Below, piece by piece: positions 21,090 to 32,327 of a DNA stretch of 64,000 nt (within the stretch, counting starts at the first letter, position 1; each line of letters opens with the position of its first letter). Both the position numbers and the translations under genes were made by a program. This DNA is from Methylophilales bacterium LSUCC0135 (GTDB lineage: Bacteria > Pseudomonadota > Gammaproteobacteria > Burkholderiales > Methylophilaceae). The DNA is taken from NCBI GenBank assembly GCA_001704575.1, contig MCAW01000007.1:13236-77235 (forward strand), read 5' to 3'. The notes under the pieces are model-generated. The model had not been told where the DNA came from. It saw only the letters and a list, made by a program, of their open reading frames with translations, and did no database searches.

Positions 21090-22520
21090 TCAGGAAAGTT
21101 TCTTTTTCAGAAGCTCGTTGACCTGCGACGGGTTGGCCTTGCCACGGCTCGCCTTCATGCACTGACCGACCAGGGCATTGAAAGCTTTCTCCTTGCCGGC
21201 CTTGTATTCCTCGACCATCGCCGCGTTGGCGGCCAGCACTTCATCGATAATGGCTTCAATCGCACCGCTGTCGGTTACCTGTTTCAGCCCTTTCTTTTCG
21301 ATGATGGCATCGGCATCACCTTCGCCCGCCCACATGGCATCGAACACTTCCCGCGCGATCTTGTTGGAGATGGTGTTATCGGCGATGCGTTTCAGTAGCC
21401 CTGCAAGCTGCATGGCCGAGACCGGCGAAGCGGAAATATCCTTGTCTTCTTCGTTCAGCTTGGCCGCAACACTGCCCATCACCCAATTGGCGGCCAGCTT
21501 GGCTTCGCCGACGAACGCGGCCACGGTTGCCTCAAAATATGCGGCGATCGCTCTGGATGAAGTCAATGTCGATGCGTCGTAGGCCGAGAGCTTGTACTCA
21601 CTGACAAAACGCGCCTGCATGGCTTGTGGCAGCTCCGGCATGGTAGCCTTCACTGCGGCCTTGTCGGCTTCGCTGATCGCCAGCGGCAACAGGTCCGGAT
21701 CGGGGAAATAGCGGTAATCGTTGGCTTCTTCCTTGCTGCGCATGGCGCGCGTCTCGCCGGTATCCGGGTTGAACAGCACGGTGGCCTGCTCGATCTTGCC
21801 GCCGTCTTCCAGCGTCTCGATCTGCCAGCGCGTTTCATATTCAATCGCCTGCTGCATGAACTTGAAGGAATTGAGATTCTTGATTTCGCGCCGCGTACCG
21901 AGTTTGTCCGAGCCTTTTGGTCTGACCGATACGTTGACATCACAACGGAAGCTGCCTTCCTGCATGTTGCCATCGCAGATGCCGATCCACTGCACCAGTT
22001 CGTGCAGCTTTTTGGCGTAGGCCACCGCCTCTGCCGCAGAACGCATGTCCGGCTCCGTAACGATTTCGAGCAATGGCGTACCGGCACGGTTGAGGTCAAT
22101 GCCGGACATGCCCTCGGCAGCGCCGTGGACCGACTTGCCTGCATCTTCTTCCAGATGCGCGCGCGTGATACGGATGGTTTTTTCCGTATCGCCCACCTGT
22201 ATCGTCAAAGCACCCTTACCGACCACGGGCAACTCGTACTGGCTGATCTGGTAACCCTTCGGCAGATCAGGATAAAAGTAGTTCTTGCGCGCAAATACAG
22301 ACACCGGCGCAATCTCGGCATCCACTGCGAGACCGAACCTGATCGCACAATTCACCGCTTCCTTGTTCAGCACCGGCAGCACACCGGGCAATGCAATGCT
22401 GATCTCGCAAGCCTGCGTATTGGGCTCGGCACCATAAGTCGTTGAAGCGCCAGAAAAAATCTTGGATCTGGTTTGCAGCTGCGCGTGCGTTTCCAGCCCG
22501 ATGACAACTTCCCATTCCAC
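21090..22520 (-). CDS. gatB: Aspartyl/glutamyl-tRNA amidotransferase subunit B
   Basis: Kinase-like subunit of GatCAB, which converts misacylated Glu-tRNA(Gln) and/or Asp-tRNA(Asn) to the amide forms. N-terminal [19 protein letters not shown], then [15 protein letters not shown] and the [17 protein letters not shown] block mark the family. The C-terminal YqeY-like tail domain is intact (476 residues). One base separates it from gatA, so the two are one unit. Confidence 0.97.
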   Translation of the reverse strand: MEWEVVIGLETHAQLQTRSKIFSGASTTYGAEPNTQACEISIALPGVLPVLNKEAVNCAIRFGLAVDAEIAPVSVFARKNYFYPDLPKGYQISQYELPVVGKGALTIQVGDTEKTIRITRAHLEEDAGKSVHGAAEGMSGIDLNRAGTPLLEIVTEPDMRSAAEAVAYAKKLHELVQWIGICDGNMQEGSFRCDVNVSVRPKGSDKLGTRREIKNLNSFKFMQQAIEYETRWQIETLEDGGKIEQATVLFNPDTGETRAMRSKEEANDYRYFPDPDLLPLAISEADKAAVKATMPELPQAMQARFVSEYKLSAYDASTLTSSRAIAAYFEATVAAFVGEAKLAANWVMGSVAAKLNEEDKDISASPVSAMQLAGLLKRIADNTISNKIAREVFDAMWAGEGDADAIIEKKGLKQVTDSGAIEAIIDEVLAANAAMVEEYKAGKEKAFNALVGQCMKASRGKANPSQVNELLKKKLS

Positions 22521-22521
22521 C

Positions 22522-24003
22522 TTAAATACCCTCCGGCATGCGCTGATGCCAATCCGTCACTTGCTGATAGGCATGGCCGACATTCAGCATGCGCGCTTCA
22601 TCGAAATAATTGCCGATCACCTGCAAACCGACCGGCAGCTGTTTGCCATCAACTTCGGCAAAGCCGGCCGGAATGCTCATGCCGGGCAAACCGGCGAGGT
22701 TAACGGCAATGGTGTAGATATCCTGCAGATACATGGCAACAGGATCATCCGCCTTTTCACCGGCCCTGAAAGCAGTGGAAGGCGCGGTCGGGCCGAGGAT
22801 GATGTCGCACTGGCGGAACGCCTTGGCAAAATCCTCGGCAATCAGGCGGCGAATCTGTTGCGCTTTCAAGTAGTAGGCATCGTAGTAGCCCGCGCTCAGC
22901 ACATAGGTACCGATCAGGATACGGCGCTTGACCTCGGCGCCGAAACCCTCGGCGCGCGTCTTGCAGTACATGTCCATGAGATCGTCGTATTGTGCTGCGC
23001 GGTGACCGTAGCGCACGCCGTCATAACGCGAAAGATTGCTCGACGCCTCGGCCGGGGCCAGCACGTAATAAACCGGGATTGAAAGCTGCGTGTTGGGCAG
23101 GCTGATATCGACGATCTCGGCACCGAGCTTGCGGTATTCGTCGATGGCCTGCTGCACGACCTTCGCCACAGAAGCATCCAGCCCCTCGGCAAAGTACTCT
23201 TTCGGCAGGCCGACCCTGAGTCCGGCCAAGGGCCTTTCCCTGCCTTCGAACTGCTGGAGGCCCCGGGTGTAATCTTCCCGTTCGCGCTGCAGGCTGGTGG
23301 AATCGCGCTCGTCGAAGCCGGTCATCACATTCATCATCAGGGCCATATCCTCGCAGGACTTGGCCATCGGACCAGCCTGATCGAGCGATGAGGCAAAGGC
23401 AATCATGCCGTAACGCGACACCAGACCGTAGGTAGGTTTCAGGCCGGAGAGCCCGCAGAGGGAGGCGGGCTGGCGTATCGAGCCGCCGGTATCGGTGCCG
23501 GTTGCCGCCGCACACAAGCGCGCAGCCACCGCTGCCGCGCTGCCGCCGGAACTGCCGCCCGGTACGCGCGTTCTGTCCCAAGGATTTTTCACCGCTCCGT
23601 AATAGGATGTTTCGTTGGAGGAACCCATGGCGAACTCATCCATGTTGGTCTTGCCCAGATTGACGGCACCGGCTGCATCGAAGCGCTCGATGATATCGGC
23701 ATCGTAGGGGCCGATGAAGTTTTCCAGCATGCGCGAGCCGCAGGTGGTACGCCAGCCACTGGCGACAAAAATATCCTTCTGCGCGACCGGAATGCCGGTC
23801 ATAGCCCCGGCCTTGCCCCCGGCAATCAGGCGGTCTGCAGCGGCGGCCTGCGCGAGCGACTTTTCCGCATCAACCGTGATATAAGCGTTGATGTCAGGAT
23901 TATGCGATTCAATCCGCTTGAGAAACGCCTGCGTCAGTTCAACGCTGGAAATCTGTTTGCCGGCAAGCATCGCTCCCAGCTGTTTGAGGCTGCTGTTGAT
24001 CAT
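22522..24003 (-). CDS. gatA: Aspartyl/glutamyl-tRNA amidotransferase subunit A
   Basis: Amidase-signature subunit that releases ammonia from glutamine. The Ser-cisSer-Lys triad is Lys76 (PVAQKDIF), Ser151 ([13 protein letters not shown]) and Ser175 ([13 protein letters not shown]). I use the ATG at 24001-24003 ([15 protein letters not shown]), giving 493 residues; the upstream extension has no family counterpart. GGAGGG lies about 10 bases upstream. The 153-base gap to gatC shows no terminator. Confidence 0.97.
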   Translation of the reverse strand: MINSSLKQLGAMLAGKQISSVELTQAFLKRIESHNPDINAYITVDAEKSLAQAAAADRLIAGGKAGAMTGIPVAQKDIFVASGWRTTCGSRMLENFIGPYDADIIERFDAAGAVNLGKTNMDEFAMGSSNETSYYGAVKNPWDRTRVPGGSSGGSAAAVAARLCAAATGTDTGGSIRQPASLCGLSGLKPTYGLVSRYGMIAFASSLDQAGPMAKSCEDMALMMNVMTGFDERDSTSLQREREDYTRGLQQFEGRERPLAGLRVGLPKEYFAEGLDASVAKVVQQAIDEYRKLGAEIVDISLPNTQLSIPVYYVLAPAEASSNLSRYDGVRYGHRAAQYDDLMDMYCKTRAEGFGAEVKRRILIGTYVLSAGYYDAYYLKAQQIRRLIAEDFAKAFRQCDIILGPTAPSTAFRAGEKADDPVAMYLQDIYTIAVNLAGLPGMSIPAGFAEVDGKQLPVGLQVIGNYFDEARMLNVGHAYQQVTDWHQRMPEGI

Positions 24004-24156
24004 GACACGCAGGCCCTCCGGGTCAGGGTGGGCGAAATGGCCGGCAAGGCGCTGCTCCATGAGTAGCGGGACATGGTAATAAAACAGGCGAGAAACGAAC
24101 GGGCACGTGACACAGCGACTCGCCCGCGCAGACGGGTTATGGAGGTATGCATAGGA

Positions 24157-24444
24157 TTATTCGATGACTTTGGGGACTAAATAAAGACCGTTCTCGACGG
24201 CCGGCGCAATTTTCTGAAATGCTTCTCTCTGGTTGGTTTTTGTGACGACATCTTCGCGCAGCCGTTGCGTCACATCCTGTGAATGCGACATCGGCGCGAT
24301 GCCTGTCGTATCCACGGCCTGCATCTGCTCGATCAGCCCGAGAATGCCAGAAAGTTTATGGAGTGTGGCTTCAGCTTCAGATTCGCTGATTTCAATGCGT
24401 GCCAGATGGGCGATACGCTTCACATCTGCAGTATTTAAAGACAT
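24157..24444 (-). CDS. gatC: Aspartyl/glutamyl-tRNA amidotransferase subunit C
   Basis: A 95-residue assembly and stability subunit that wraps GatA and GatB. The N-terminal [14 protein letters not shown] and central [16 protein letters not shown] are typical. First gene of gatCAB, divergent from mreB across a 177-base AT-rich gap in which I see only weak promoter-like boxes (for example TATTAT at 24513-24518 for mreB). Confidence 0.96.
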   Translation of the reverse strand: MSLNTADVKRIAHLARIEISESEAEATLHKLSGILGLIEQMQAVDTTGIAPMSHSQDVTQRLREDVVTKTNQREAFQKIAPAVENGLYLVPKVIE

Positions 24445-24579
24445 CGTTGCACCCTGCTTGCATATTTGATTGGTAATTTCATTTGAATCTTAATTTTCAA
24501 TACGATATCGGGTATTATAGCCTGATTTAATGCGCTTCTTGCTGATTCACGCCGCTCGAATCCACAGCTTGAGTCTTAG

Positions 24580-25665
<1,086 letters not shown>

Positions 25666-25693
25666 TTACAACCTCTTTTTTTCAACACAGCAG

Positions 25694-25728
25694 ACAAGCC
25701 GCTTTAGCTTCAGGCGGCTTGTTTTTTT
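25694..25728 (+). terminator. Intrinsic terminator between mreB and mreC
   Basis: A 9-bp perfect stem ACAAGCCGC / GCGGCTTGT with an 11-base loop, followed directly by a T7 tract (25722-25728). It lies 28 bases after mreB and 20 bases before mreC, so mreCD-mrdA-rodA expression depends on read-through or on a promoter hidden in mreB. Confidence 0.9.
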
Positions 25729-25747
25729 CTGAAAGCCCACAGGCCAA

Positions 25748-26722
25748 ATGCCTCGCGTTCTGGAACCTCAGCAAACACCGTCGTTTTTCGTTCGCGGCCC
25801 GAGTCCCTTCACCCGGCTGGTATTTTTCTCCGCGTTTTCCATCGCACTGATCGCCACCGACGCCCGCTTGCATTATCTCGATGAAGTACGGCAAGGTTTC
25901 GCTGCCCTCACGCACCCGCTGCAAACCATCGCAAATGTTCCCTCCGGCTTTTTCCATTCAACTTCAGACTACATCACCACGCACACCTCGCTGGTCAGCA
26001 AAAACCGGCATCTGGAACAAAAAGCGCTGGAGCAAGACAGCAAACTGCAGAAGCTGCAGCTGCTGGAAGCCGAAAACGAGCACCTGCGCAATCTGCTGGG
26101 TGCTTCACAATCGCTATCCCAGCCCGCGCGCCTGGGCGAAATATTGCATATCGGCCGCGACCCTTTCTCGCACAAAGTCATGGTCAACCTCGGTACGCGG
26201 CAGAACATCGCGCCCGGGCAGGCGGTGGTCGATGGCGACGGCGTCATCGGCCAGGTCACCCGCGTCTATCCGTTCTCCAGCGAAATCACGCTGATCACCG
26301 ACAAGGAACTTTCCGTCCCCGTGCAAATTGAAAGAAACGGCCTCAGGGCGATTGCCTTCGGCCTCGGCAAAGACAACGTGATCGACTTGCCCTACCTGCC
26401 GGTCAATGTCGATATTCAGAAAGGCGATCGCCTGATCACATCAGGCATCGACGGTGTCTACCCGGCCGGGCTGGCAGTAGCCGAAGTGGTGAGCATTGAC
26501 CGCAACCCTGACCTGTCGTTTGCCCAGATACGTTCCAGGCCTCTCGCCGGCGTGAAGAACCATCGCCAGGTGCTGCTGATCAGCATTCCCGTGACCGAAC
26601 CTGCCACCGGCGAAGTCGTCAACAAGTCCGCCAGGGGTGCTGACAGAACCCTGAAGCTGCAGCCTGCGCTGCCACAACCCACCGCACAACCAGTTCCGGT
26701 CACTCCCGATGCAAACCGTTAG
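25748..26722 (+). CDS. mreC: Rod shape-determining protein MreC
   Basis: Bitopic periplasmic scaffold of the elongasome that activates PBP2/RodA. One membrane segment near residues 22-38, a coiled coil at about 75-120 (HLEQKALEQDSKLQKLQLLE) and two beta-barrel domains follow. The Pro-rich C-terminal tail (QPALPQPTAQPVPVTPDANR) is a flexible extension. 324 residues; overlaps mreD by 14 bases. Confidence 0.95.
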   Translation: MPRVLEPQQTPSFFVRGPSPFTRLVFFSAFSIALIATDARLHYLDEVRQGFAALTHPLQTIANVPSGFFHSTSDYITTHTSLVSKNRHLEQKALEQDSKLQKLQLLEAENEHLRNLLGASQSLSQPARLGEILHIGRDPFSHKVMVNLGTRQNIAPGQAVVDGDGVIGQVTRVYPFSSEITLITDKELSVPVQIERNGLRAIAFGLGKDNVIDLPYLPVNVDIQKGDRLITSGIDGVYPAGLAVAEVVSIDRNPDLSFAQIRSRPLAGVKNHRQVLLISIPVTEPATGEVVNKSARGADRTLKLQPALPQPTAQPVPVTPDANR

Positions 26723-27188
26723 CCTTAAAAACGTCTACCTTTCCATGCTGCTCGCGCTGATCCTGCAACTGGCGCCCTGGGCCGGCTACGGTCTGCTGAT
26801 ACGTCCCGACTTCATACTGCTGGCGGTCATCTACTGGCTGCTGCGCGCACCTCACCTGTGCAACATCGGCACCGCCTGGTTCGCCGGCCTGGTCGTTGAT
26901 CTGATCAGCGGCGGGCTATTCGGCCAGAACGCGCTGGCCTACGCCATCACGGGGTTCTTTGCCGTCAGCTATCAGCGCAGACTGGCCCTGTTCAATATCT
27001 GGCAACAGGCCGCCTACGTATTTGTTTTGCTGGTATTCACGCAATGCGTGGTCATGGTGCTGAAATTGTTCGCCGGGGACGATGTACCACAATGGAGCTA
27101 CTTTCTCCCCAGTGTCAGCGGCATTCTGCTCTGGCAGTTTGTCATTTTCACGCGCCTTGGTATTGAACCTGCTTCCGGCAAAAACTAG
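26709..27188 (+). CDS. mreD: Rod shape-determining protein MreD
   Basis: A 159-residue inner-membrane protein with about five hydrophobic segments. FAGLVVDLISGGLFGQNALAY-type residues near 60-80 are the family's conserved patch. It overlaps mreC and is followed by mrdA after 9 bases, consistent with co-translation of the elongasome core. Confidence 0.93.
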   Translation: MQTVSLKNVYLSMLLALILQLAPWAGYGLLIRPDFILLAVIYWLLRAPHLCNIGTAWFAGLVVDLISGGLFGQNALAYAITGFFAVSYQRRLALFNIWQQAAYVFVLLVFTQCVVMVLKLFAGDDVPQWSYFLPSVSGILLWQFVIFTRLGIEPASGKN

Positions 27189-27197
27189 GGCCTGCCG

Positions 27198-29168
27198 ATG
27201 CGATTCCGTTCAGAACTGAAGAACTATCAGCAGGAAAGTCATTATTTCCGCTTGCGCCTCTGGGTTGGCGCCCTGCTGGTGCTGGTCTGCTTCGGCATAC
27301 TCGCCGCACGCATGTTCTATCTGCAGATGATCAGGCACGAGCATTTTCACACCCTGGCGGAAAGTAACCGCATTTCGCTGGTGCCGGTTCAACCCAATCG
27401 CGGCATGATCCTCGACAAGAACGGCGTGATTCTGGCGCACAATTTCTTTGTCTATTCGCTGGAAATCACCCCCGCCCGCGTCAGAAATGTGGAAGAAACC
27501 GTCAACCAGCTTGCGGAACTGGTGTCCATCGACGCGCTGGACCGCAAGCGTTTCAAGAAAATCATGGCCGAGAGCGAGGAATTCGAAAGCATCCCGCTGC
27601 GTACCCATCTCAACGAAACCGAAGCCGCGCGTTTCGCCGTCAATCGCTATCGTTTCCCCGGTGTGGAAATCAAATCCAGATTGTTCCGCCAATATCCGCA
27701 AGGCCCGCTCGGTTCGCATCTGGTCGGCTACATCGGCCGCATCAACGACAAGGACATTGAACAACTGAAGGAATCCGGCCAGCTGTCGAACTACAAAGGC
27801 TCCGATCATATCGGCAAAACCGGTCTTGAGCAGTATTACGAATCGACCCTGCACGGCAAAACCGGCTTCAAGCAGGTTGAAGTAGATTCCGGCGGACATG
27901 CCGTGCGCGTACTGTCCAGCACGCCGCCGGTACCCGGCGACAATCTCATTCTGTCGGTTGACAGCAAGCTGCAGAAAATCGGCGAGGAAGCCTTTGGCGA
28001 CCGCCGCGGTGCACTGGTCGCCATCAATCCGAGAAACGGCGAGGTGCTCGCCTATGTCAGCATGCCGACCTTCGACCCCAATCTGTTTGTCGGCGGCATC
28101 GACACGGAAAACTGGAAACTGTTGAACGAATCGCTCGACAAACCGCTGATCAATCGTCCGTTGCGCGGCATCTATCCTCCGGGTTCCACATTCAAGCCAT
28201 TCGTCGCACTGGCCGGTCTCGAAGCCGGTAAACGGCTGCCGCCATTCAGCATCAAGGACCCCGGTTTCTTTATGTTACCGGGCAACCGCCACCGCTACCG
28301 CGACTGGAAGCCTGAAGGCCACGGCGTGGTGGACATGCAAAAAGCCATTACCATTTCCTGTGACACCTTCTTCTACGGCCTCGCCCATGAAATGGGCATT
28401 TACGCGATGACGGATTTTGTCCGCCATTTCGGTTTCGGCCAGAAATCCGGCATCGACATCGCCGGTGAACTGGAAGGCCTGCTACCTACCCCTGAATGGA
28501 AAAAACGGCGCTGGAAGCAACCGTGGTATCCGGGTGAAACCGTGATTTTCGGTATCGGCCAGGGCTACATGCTGTCAACGCCGATGCAGCTGGCACAGGC
28601 AACCGCCATCTTCGCCAATAATGGCGTAGCAATGAAACCGCGCATCGTCGCCAGCATTCAGGACGCACGCAACGACAGCATTAGGCCGGTCGACCCAGTC
28701 ATCGTCGACCGCGTCGAGTTGCACGCCGACAACGTTGCCATTGTCAGAAAAGGGATGGAGGACGTCACCTTGCCTGGCGGAACCGCTGTCGCGGTCGGTG
28801 CCGGGGCGCCCTACACAGTCGCCGCAAAAACCGGTACGGCTCAGGTGGTCGGCATCAAACAGGGTGAAAAATATGACGCCAGCAAACTGGACGAACGCCA
28901 TCGCGACCATGCCCTCTTCATCGCCTATGCGCCGGCAGACGACCCCAAGATTGCACTGGCAGTGATCGTCGAAAACGGCGGCGGCGGCGGCGCGACTGCC
29001 GGTCCGATCGCACGCAAAGTGATCGATTACTACCTGCTCGGCAAAGAGCCAGCCCCTGCCGAAATGCCTGCAGCTGCCGCGACTGCGGAAACAGCGCCTG
29101 CTGCTACAGGAGCAGCCTTAACACCTGCGGCAACGCCGACGGCAAACGGAGACCATCAACATGATTGA
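27198..29168 (+). CDS. mrdA: Penicillin-binding protein 2 (elongasome transpeptidase)
   Basis: Class B PBP that cross-links peptidoglycan during elongation, working with RodA. Membrane anchor at residues 20-43; pedestal domain with RGMILDKNGVILAHN; transpeptidase with YPPGSTFKPF (nucleophile Ser330, Lys333), SCDTFFYGLA (SxD variant of SxN) and AKTGTAQVVG (Lys544). The last 35 residues form an Ala/Thr/Pro-rich tail. 656 residues. It overlaps rodA by 8 bases. Confidence 0.97.
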   Translation: MRFRSELKNYQQESHYFRLRLWVGALLVLVCFGILAARMFYLQMIRHEHFHTLAESNRISLVPVQPNRGMILDKNGVILAHNFFVYSLEITPARVRNVEETVNQLAELVSIDALDRKRFKKIMAESEEFESIPLRTHLNETEAARFAVNRYRFPGVEIKSRLFRQYPQGPLGSHLVGYIGRINDKDIEQLKESGQLSNYKGSDHIGKTGLEQYYESTLHGKTGFKQVEVDSGGHAVRVLSSTPPVPGDNLILSVDSKLQKIGEEAFGDRRGALVAINPRNGEVLAYVSMPTFDPNLFVGGIDTENWKLLNESLDKPLINRPLRGIYPPGSTFKPFVALAGLEAGKRLPPFSIKDPGFFMLPGNRHRYRDWKPEGHGVVDMQKAITISCDTFFYGLAHEMGIYAMTDFVRHFGFGQKSGIDIAGELEGLLPTPEWKKRRWKQPWYPGETVIFGIGQGYMLSTPMQLAQATAIFANNGVAMKPRIVASIQDARNDSIRPVDPVIVDRVELHADNVAIVRKGMEDVTLPGGTAVAVGAGAPYTVAAKTGTAQVVGIKQGEKYDASKLDERHRDHALFIAYAPADDPKIALAVIVENGGGGGATAGPIARKVIDYYLLGKEPAPAEMPAAAATAETAPAATGAALTPAATPTANGDHQHD

Positions 29169-30255
29169 GCGGCTGATCAACCGACTGTTCAAACATATCG
29201 ACGGCTTTTTGATGGGCAGTATCGCCATCACCATGCTGCTCGGACTTTTCGTGCTCTACAGCGCTTCAGGCGAAAATCCGGCACGCATGATGGCACAGCT
29301 GACCAACATCTCGGTCGCGCTGGTAGTGATGTGGGTGGCTGCCAACATCCCGCCCCAGCATCTGGAGCGGGTGGCCTTGCCGCTCTATCTGCTCGGCTTG
29401 GTGTTGCTCACCGGGGTTGCCATGTTCGGCGAAATTACCAACGGCGCCAGGCGCTGGCTCGACCTCGGCGTCGCCCGCATTCAACCTTCCGAACTGATGA
29501 AGATTGCAGCGCCGATGATGTTGGCCTGGTATTTCGCCAAACGCGAGGCGTCGTTACAAATGGTCGACTACATCATCGCCGCGATCTTTTTGGCAATACC
29601 GGCCGCCTTCATTCTCAAGCAACCGGACCTCGGCACCACCCTGCTGATTGTCGGCTCCGGTATCTTCGTCATTTACCTGGCAGGCTTCAGCTGGAAACTG
29701 ATTCTGGCCTTGTCTGCCACCTTTGCCGCATTGGCCCCGATATTGTGGGGTCTGTTGCACGACTATCAGCGCCGCCGCATCATCATTCTCTTCGACCCGC
29801 ATCAGGATCCGCTGGGTGCCGGCTACCACACCATTCAGGCCAGCATCGCCATCGGTTCCGGCGGACTGGCCGGCAAAGGCTGGCTCAGCGGCACGCAATC
29901 GCAACTGGACTTCATCCCGGAACGCACCACGGATTTCATTCTGGCGGTGTTCGGGGAGGAATTCGGCCTGCTCGGAAACCTTTTCCTGCTGCTGCTGTTC
30001 ACACTCATCATCGGACGCGGCATGCTCATTGCAGCGCAGGCACAGAACACCTTCTGCCGCCTGCTGGCCGGCAGCATTGCGCTGACCTTCTTCACTTATG
30101 CCTTCGTCAACATCGGCATGGTCAGCGGCATATTGCCCGTGGTCGGCGTACCGTTACCGCTGATCAGCTATGGCGGCACATCGCTGGTGACGCTGATGCT
30201 GGGCTTTGGCATCCTGATGAGCATACAAACCCATAAAAAACTGGTAGCAACCTGA
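29161..30255 (+). CDS. rodA: Rod shape-determining protein RodA, SEDS peptidoglycan polymerase
   Basis: Polytopic SEDS-family glycosyltransferase that polymerises lipid II for the elongasome. About ten membrane helices; conserved features are GARRWLDLGVARIQPSELMK, KQPDLGTTLLI and, late in the protein, LPVVGVPLPLISYGGTSL. 364 residues. The stop codon overlaps the rlpA start by one base (TGATG), so the run mrdA-rodA-rlpA is tightly coupled. Confidence 0.97.
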   Translation: MIERLINRLFKHIDGFLMGSIAITMLLGLFVLYSASGENPARMMAQLTNISVALVVMWVAANIPPQHLERVALPLYLLGLVLLTGVAMFGEITNGARRWLDLGVARIQPSELMKIAAPMMLAWYFAKREASLQMVDYIIAAIFLAIPAAFILKQPDLGTTLLIVGSGIFVIYLAGFSWKLILALSATFAALAPILWGLLHDYQRRRIIILFDPHQDPLGAGYHTIQASIAIGSGGLAGKGWLSGTQSQLDFIPERTTDFILAVFGEEFGLLGNLFLLLLFTLIIGRGMLIAAQAQNTFCRLLAGSIALTFFTYAFVNIGMVSGILPVVGVPLPLISYGGTSLVTLMLGFGILMSIQTHKKLVAT

Positions 30256-31142
30256 TGAAACAGATCAAGATCACGGCAATCGTTGTATTGAGCCTTGTTC
30301 TCGCCGCATGTAGCAGCAGGCCGGTGAAGCCTGAGTCACCCGGCACCGCCGGCAGTGATAGCAGCCAGGGCTCAGCCAGGGGTGGCGGCTATTATCTGGA
30401 TGATGGACCCGGCAGTATTTCCGAAGCTGAAATAGCGCGGATTCCTGATGCCGTACCGCGCTCAGAAAACATACGAGCGGCCAACAGCCGTCCGTATACC
30501 GCACTCGGCCGTCAATACGTGCCGATGAAGAACTATCAGCCGTACCGCGAGCGTGGCGTTGCTTCATGGTATGGCAGGCGCTACCACGGCAACCAGACCG
30601 CCAGCGGCGAACCTTACGACATGTATGCAATGACTGCTGCCCACACGACGCTGCCGATTCCCAGTTACGTGCGCGTCACCAATCCGGAAAACGGCCGCAG
30701 CGTTGTCGTGCGCGTCAACGATCGTGGGCCATTTCTCAATGACCGTTTGATCGACCTTTCCTATGTGGCTGCGCACAAGCTCGGCATCGTGCAAAAAGGC
30801 AGTGGACTGGTCGAAGTCGAATGGATAGATACCCGCCCGGAAACCATGGCACGTGCAGCTACTGCAAGCGGTAATACTGTGACCAATAAGTCAGCCGGTG
30901 TTTATGTGCAAGTAGGCGCATTCAAATCGCAGGAGAATGCCGACAAGTTGCGCGAAGACCTGCAAAGCCGCAACCTGACGACAGCCGGGAACGGCCGCAG
31001 TGTGCCCATCCAGAGCTGGTATAATGAAAACACTTACCGCGTCAGGCTCGGGCCTTACATGAACCGCTCGGAAGCAGACCAGGCCGCTGCCAGAATCAAT
31101 CAGTCCGTTGGCATCAATGCCATCGTTGTTTTTCATCAATAA
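30255..31142 (+). CDS. rlpA: RlpA, septal-ring lytic transglycosylase-like lipoprotein with SPOR domain
   Basis: Outer-membrane lipoprotein: signal peptide with lipobox LAAC (Cys18 or so) and a Ser-rich linker. A double-psi beta-barrel domain follows (RGVASWYGRRYHGNQTASGE, RVNDRGPFLNDRLIDLS), which carries the glycan-cleaving activity in Pseudomonas, and a C-terminal SPOR domain (VYVQVGAFKSQENADKL) that binds denuded septal glycan. 295 residues, complete. Confidence 0.95.
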   Translation: MKQIKITAIVVLSLVLAACSSRPVKPESPGTAGSDSSQGSARGGGYYLDDGPGSISEAEIARIPDAVPRSENIRAANSRPYTALGRQYVPMKNYQPYRERGVASWYGRRYHGNQTASGEPYDMYAMTAAHTTLPIPSYVRVTNPENGRSVVVRVNDRGPFLNDRLIDLSYVAAHKLGIVQKGSGLVEVEWIDTRPETMARAATASGNTVTNKSAGVYVQVGAFKSQENADKLREDLQSRNLTTAGNGRSVPIQSWYNENTYRVRLGPYMNRSEADQAAARINQSVGINAIVVFHQ

Positions 31143-31162
31143 TTCAATTTGAAACCAAGAAC

Positions 31163-32302
31163 ATGCAAATACTGAAATCCGCCTTTCTTTCCGCTCTGTT
31201 ACTTGCTGTACCACTCCAGGTACTGGCAGCCGACATTCCGCCGCCGCCTGCGCTGGCGGTCAAATCCTATGTTTTGCTGGACGTCAACAGCGACAACATC
31301 ATCGCAGAAGAGGGTGCAAGCAGCAGAATAGAACCTGCCTCGCTGACCAAGGTGATGACCGCCTATCTGGTGTTGAAGGCATTGAAAAACGGTCATCTGA
31401 AATCCGATCAGGTGCTGCCGGTCAGTACCGCTGCCTGGCAGGCCGAAGGCTCCAGAATGTTTATCGAGCCAAACCGGCCGGTTACCGTGGAAGAACTGTT
31501 GCACGGGCTCATCGTGCAATCCGGCAACGATGCCTCGATTGCGCTGGCTGAAGGCGTTGCCGGTTCAGAAGAAGTGTTCGCCCAACTGATGACCAAGGAA
31601 GCCAAACGCCTTGGCATGAACAACACCAACTTCGTCAATTCCACCGGTCTTCCGCATGAAGCGCATTACACTACCGCGCATGACCTTGCCCTGCTGGGAG
31701 CCGCATTGATTCAGGATTTTCCCGATCATTACCAGCGCCATTATTCGGTCAAGGAATACACCTACAACAACATCACCCAGCCCAACCGTAACCGCCTGCT
31801 ATGGCTCGACCCTTTTGTCGACGGTATCAAGACCGGTCATACCAAATCTGCCGGTTACTGCCTGATGACCTCAGCCAAGCGCGGCGACATGCGGCTGATT
31901 TCCGTGGTGCTGGGCGCCACATCGGAAAATGCACGTGCAACCGAAAGCCAGAAACTGCTCAACTACGGCTTCCAGTTCCACGAATCGCAGTTGGTCTACA
32001 AGGCAGGCCAGGCGGTCAACCAGCTCAGGATATGGAAAGGCATCGACAGTATCCTGGCCGCTACCGTTGCCAAGGATCTTTACATCACGCTACCTAAAGG
32101 CGAATACAGCCGGGTAAAAGCCAAAATCACCAGCAGGCAGCCGCTGATCGCTCCTATCAAGGCTGGTGATGAAGTCGGCACCATCGATTTCATACTGGAC
32201 GACAAGGTGATCGACAGCCAGAAGCTGGTCGCTGCCGAAGATGTGGCGATCGCCGGTTTCTTCGGCCGTCTGTGGGACACCATCCGGCTGTGGTTCGCAT
32301 AA
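31163..32302 (+). CDS. dacA: D-alanyl-D-alanine carboxypeptidase (PBP5/6 class)
   Basis: Low-molecular-weight PBP that trims the terminal D-Ala from peptidoglycan stem peptides. Cleavable signal peptide (residues 1-23, ending LAA), then SLTK (Ser60, Lys63), SGN (120-122) and KTG (Lys223). The C-terminal beta domain and the amphipathic tail FFGRLWDTIRLWFA anchor it to the inner membrane. 379 residues. Liberated D-Ala connects to the next gene, a D-amino acid transaminase. Confidence 0.96.
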   Translation: MQILKSAFLSALLLAVPLQVLAADIPPPPALAVKSYVLLDVNSDNIIAEEGASSRIEPASLTKVMTAYLVLKALKNGHLKSDQVLPVSTAAWQAEGSRMFIEPNRPVTVEELLHGLIVQSGNDASIALAEGVAGSEEVFAQLMTKEAKRLGMNNTNFVNSTGLPHEAHYTTAHDLALLGAALIQDFPDHYQRHYSVKEYTYNNITQPNRNRLLWLDPFVDGIKTGHTKSAGYCLMTSAKRGDMRLISVVLGATSENARATESQKLLNYGFQFHESQLVYKAGQAVNQLRIWKGIDSILAATVAKDLYITLPKGEYSRVKAKITSRQPLIAPIKAGDEVGTIDFILDDKVIDSQKLVAAEDVAIAGFFGRLWDTIRLWFA

Positions 32303-32327
32303 GCGCAAACATGGCGAGGACAGCAAC

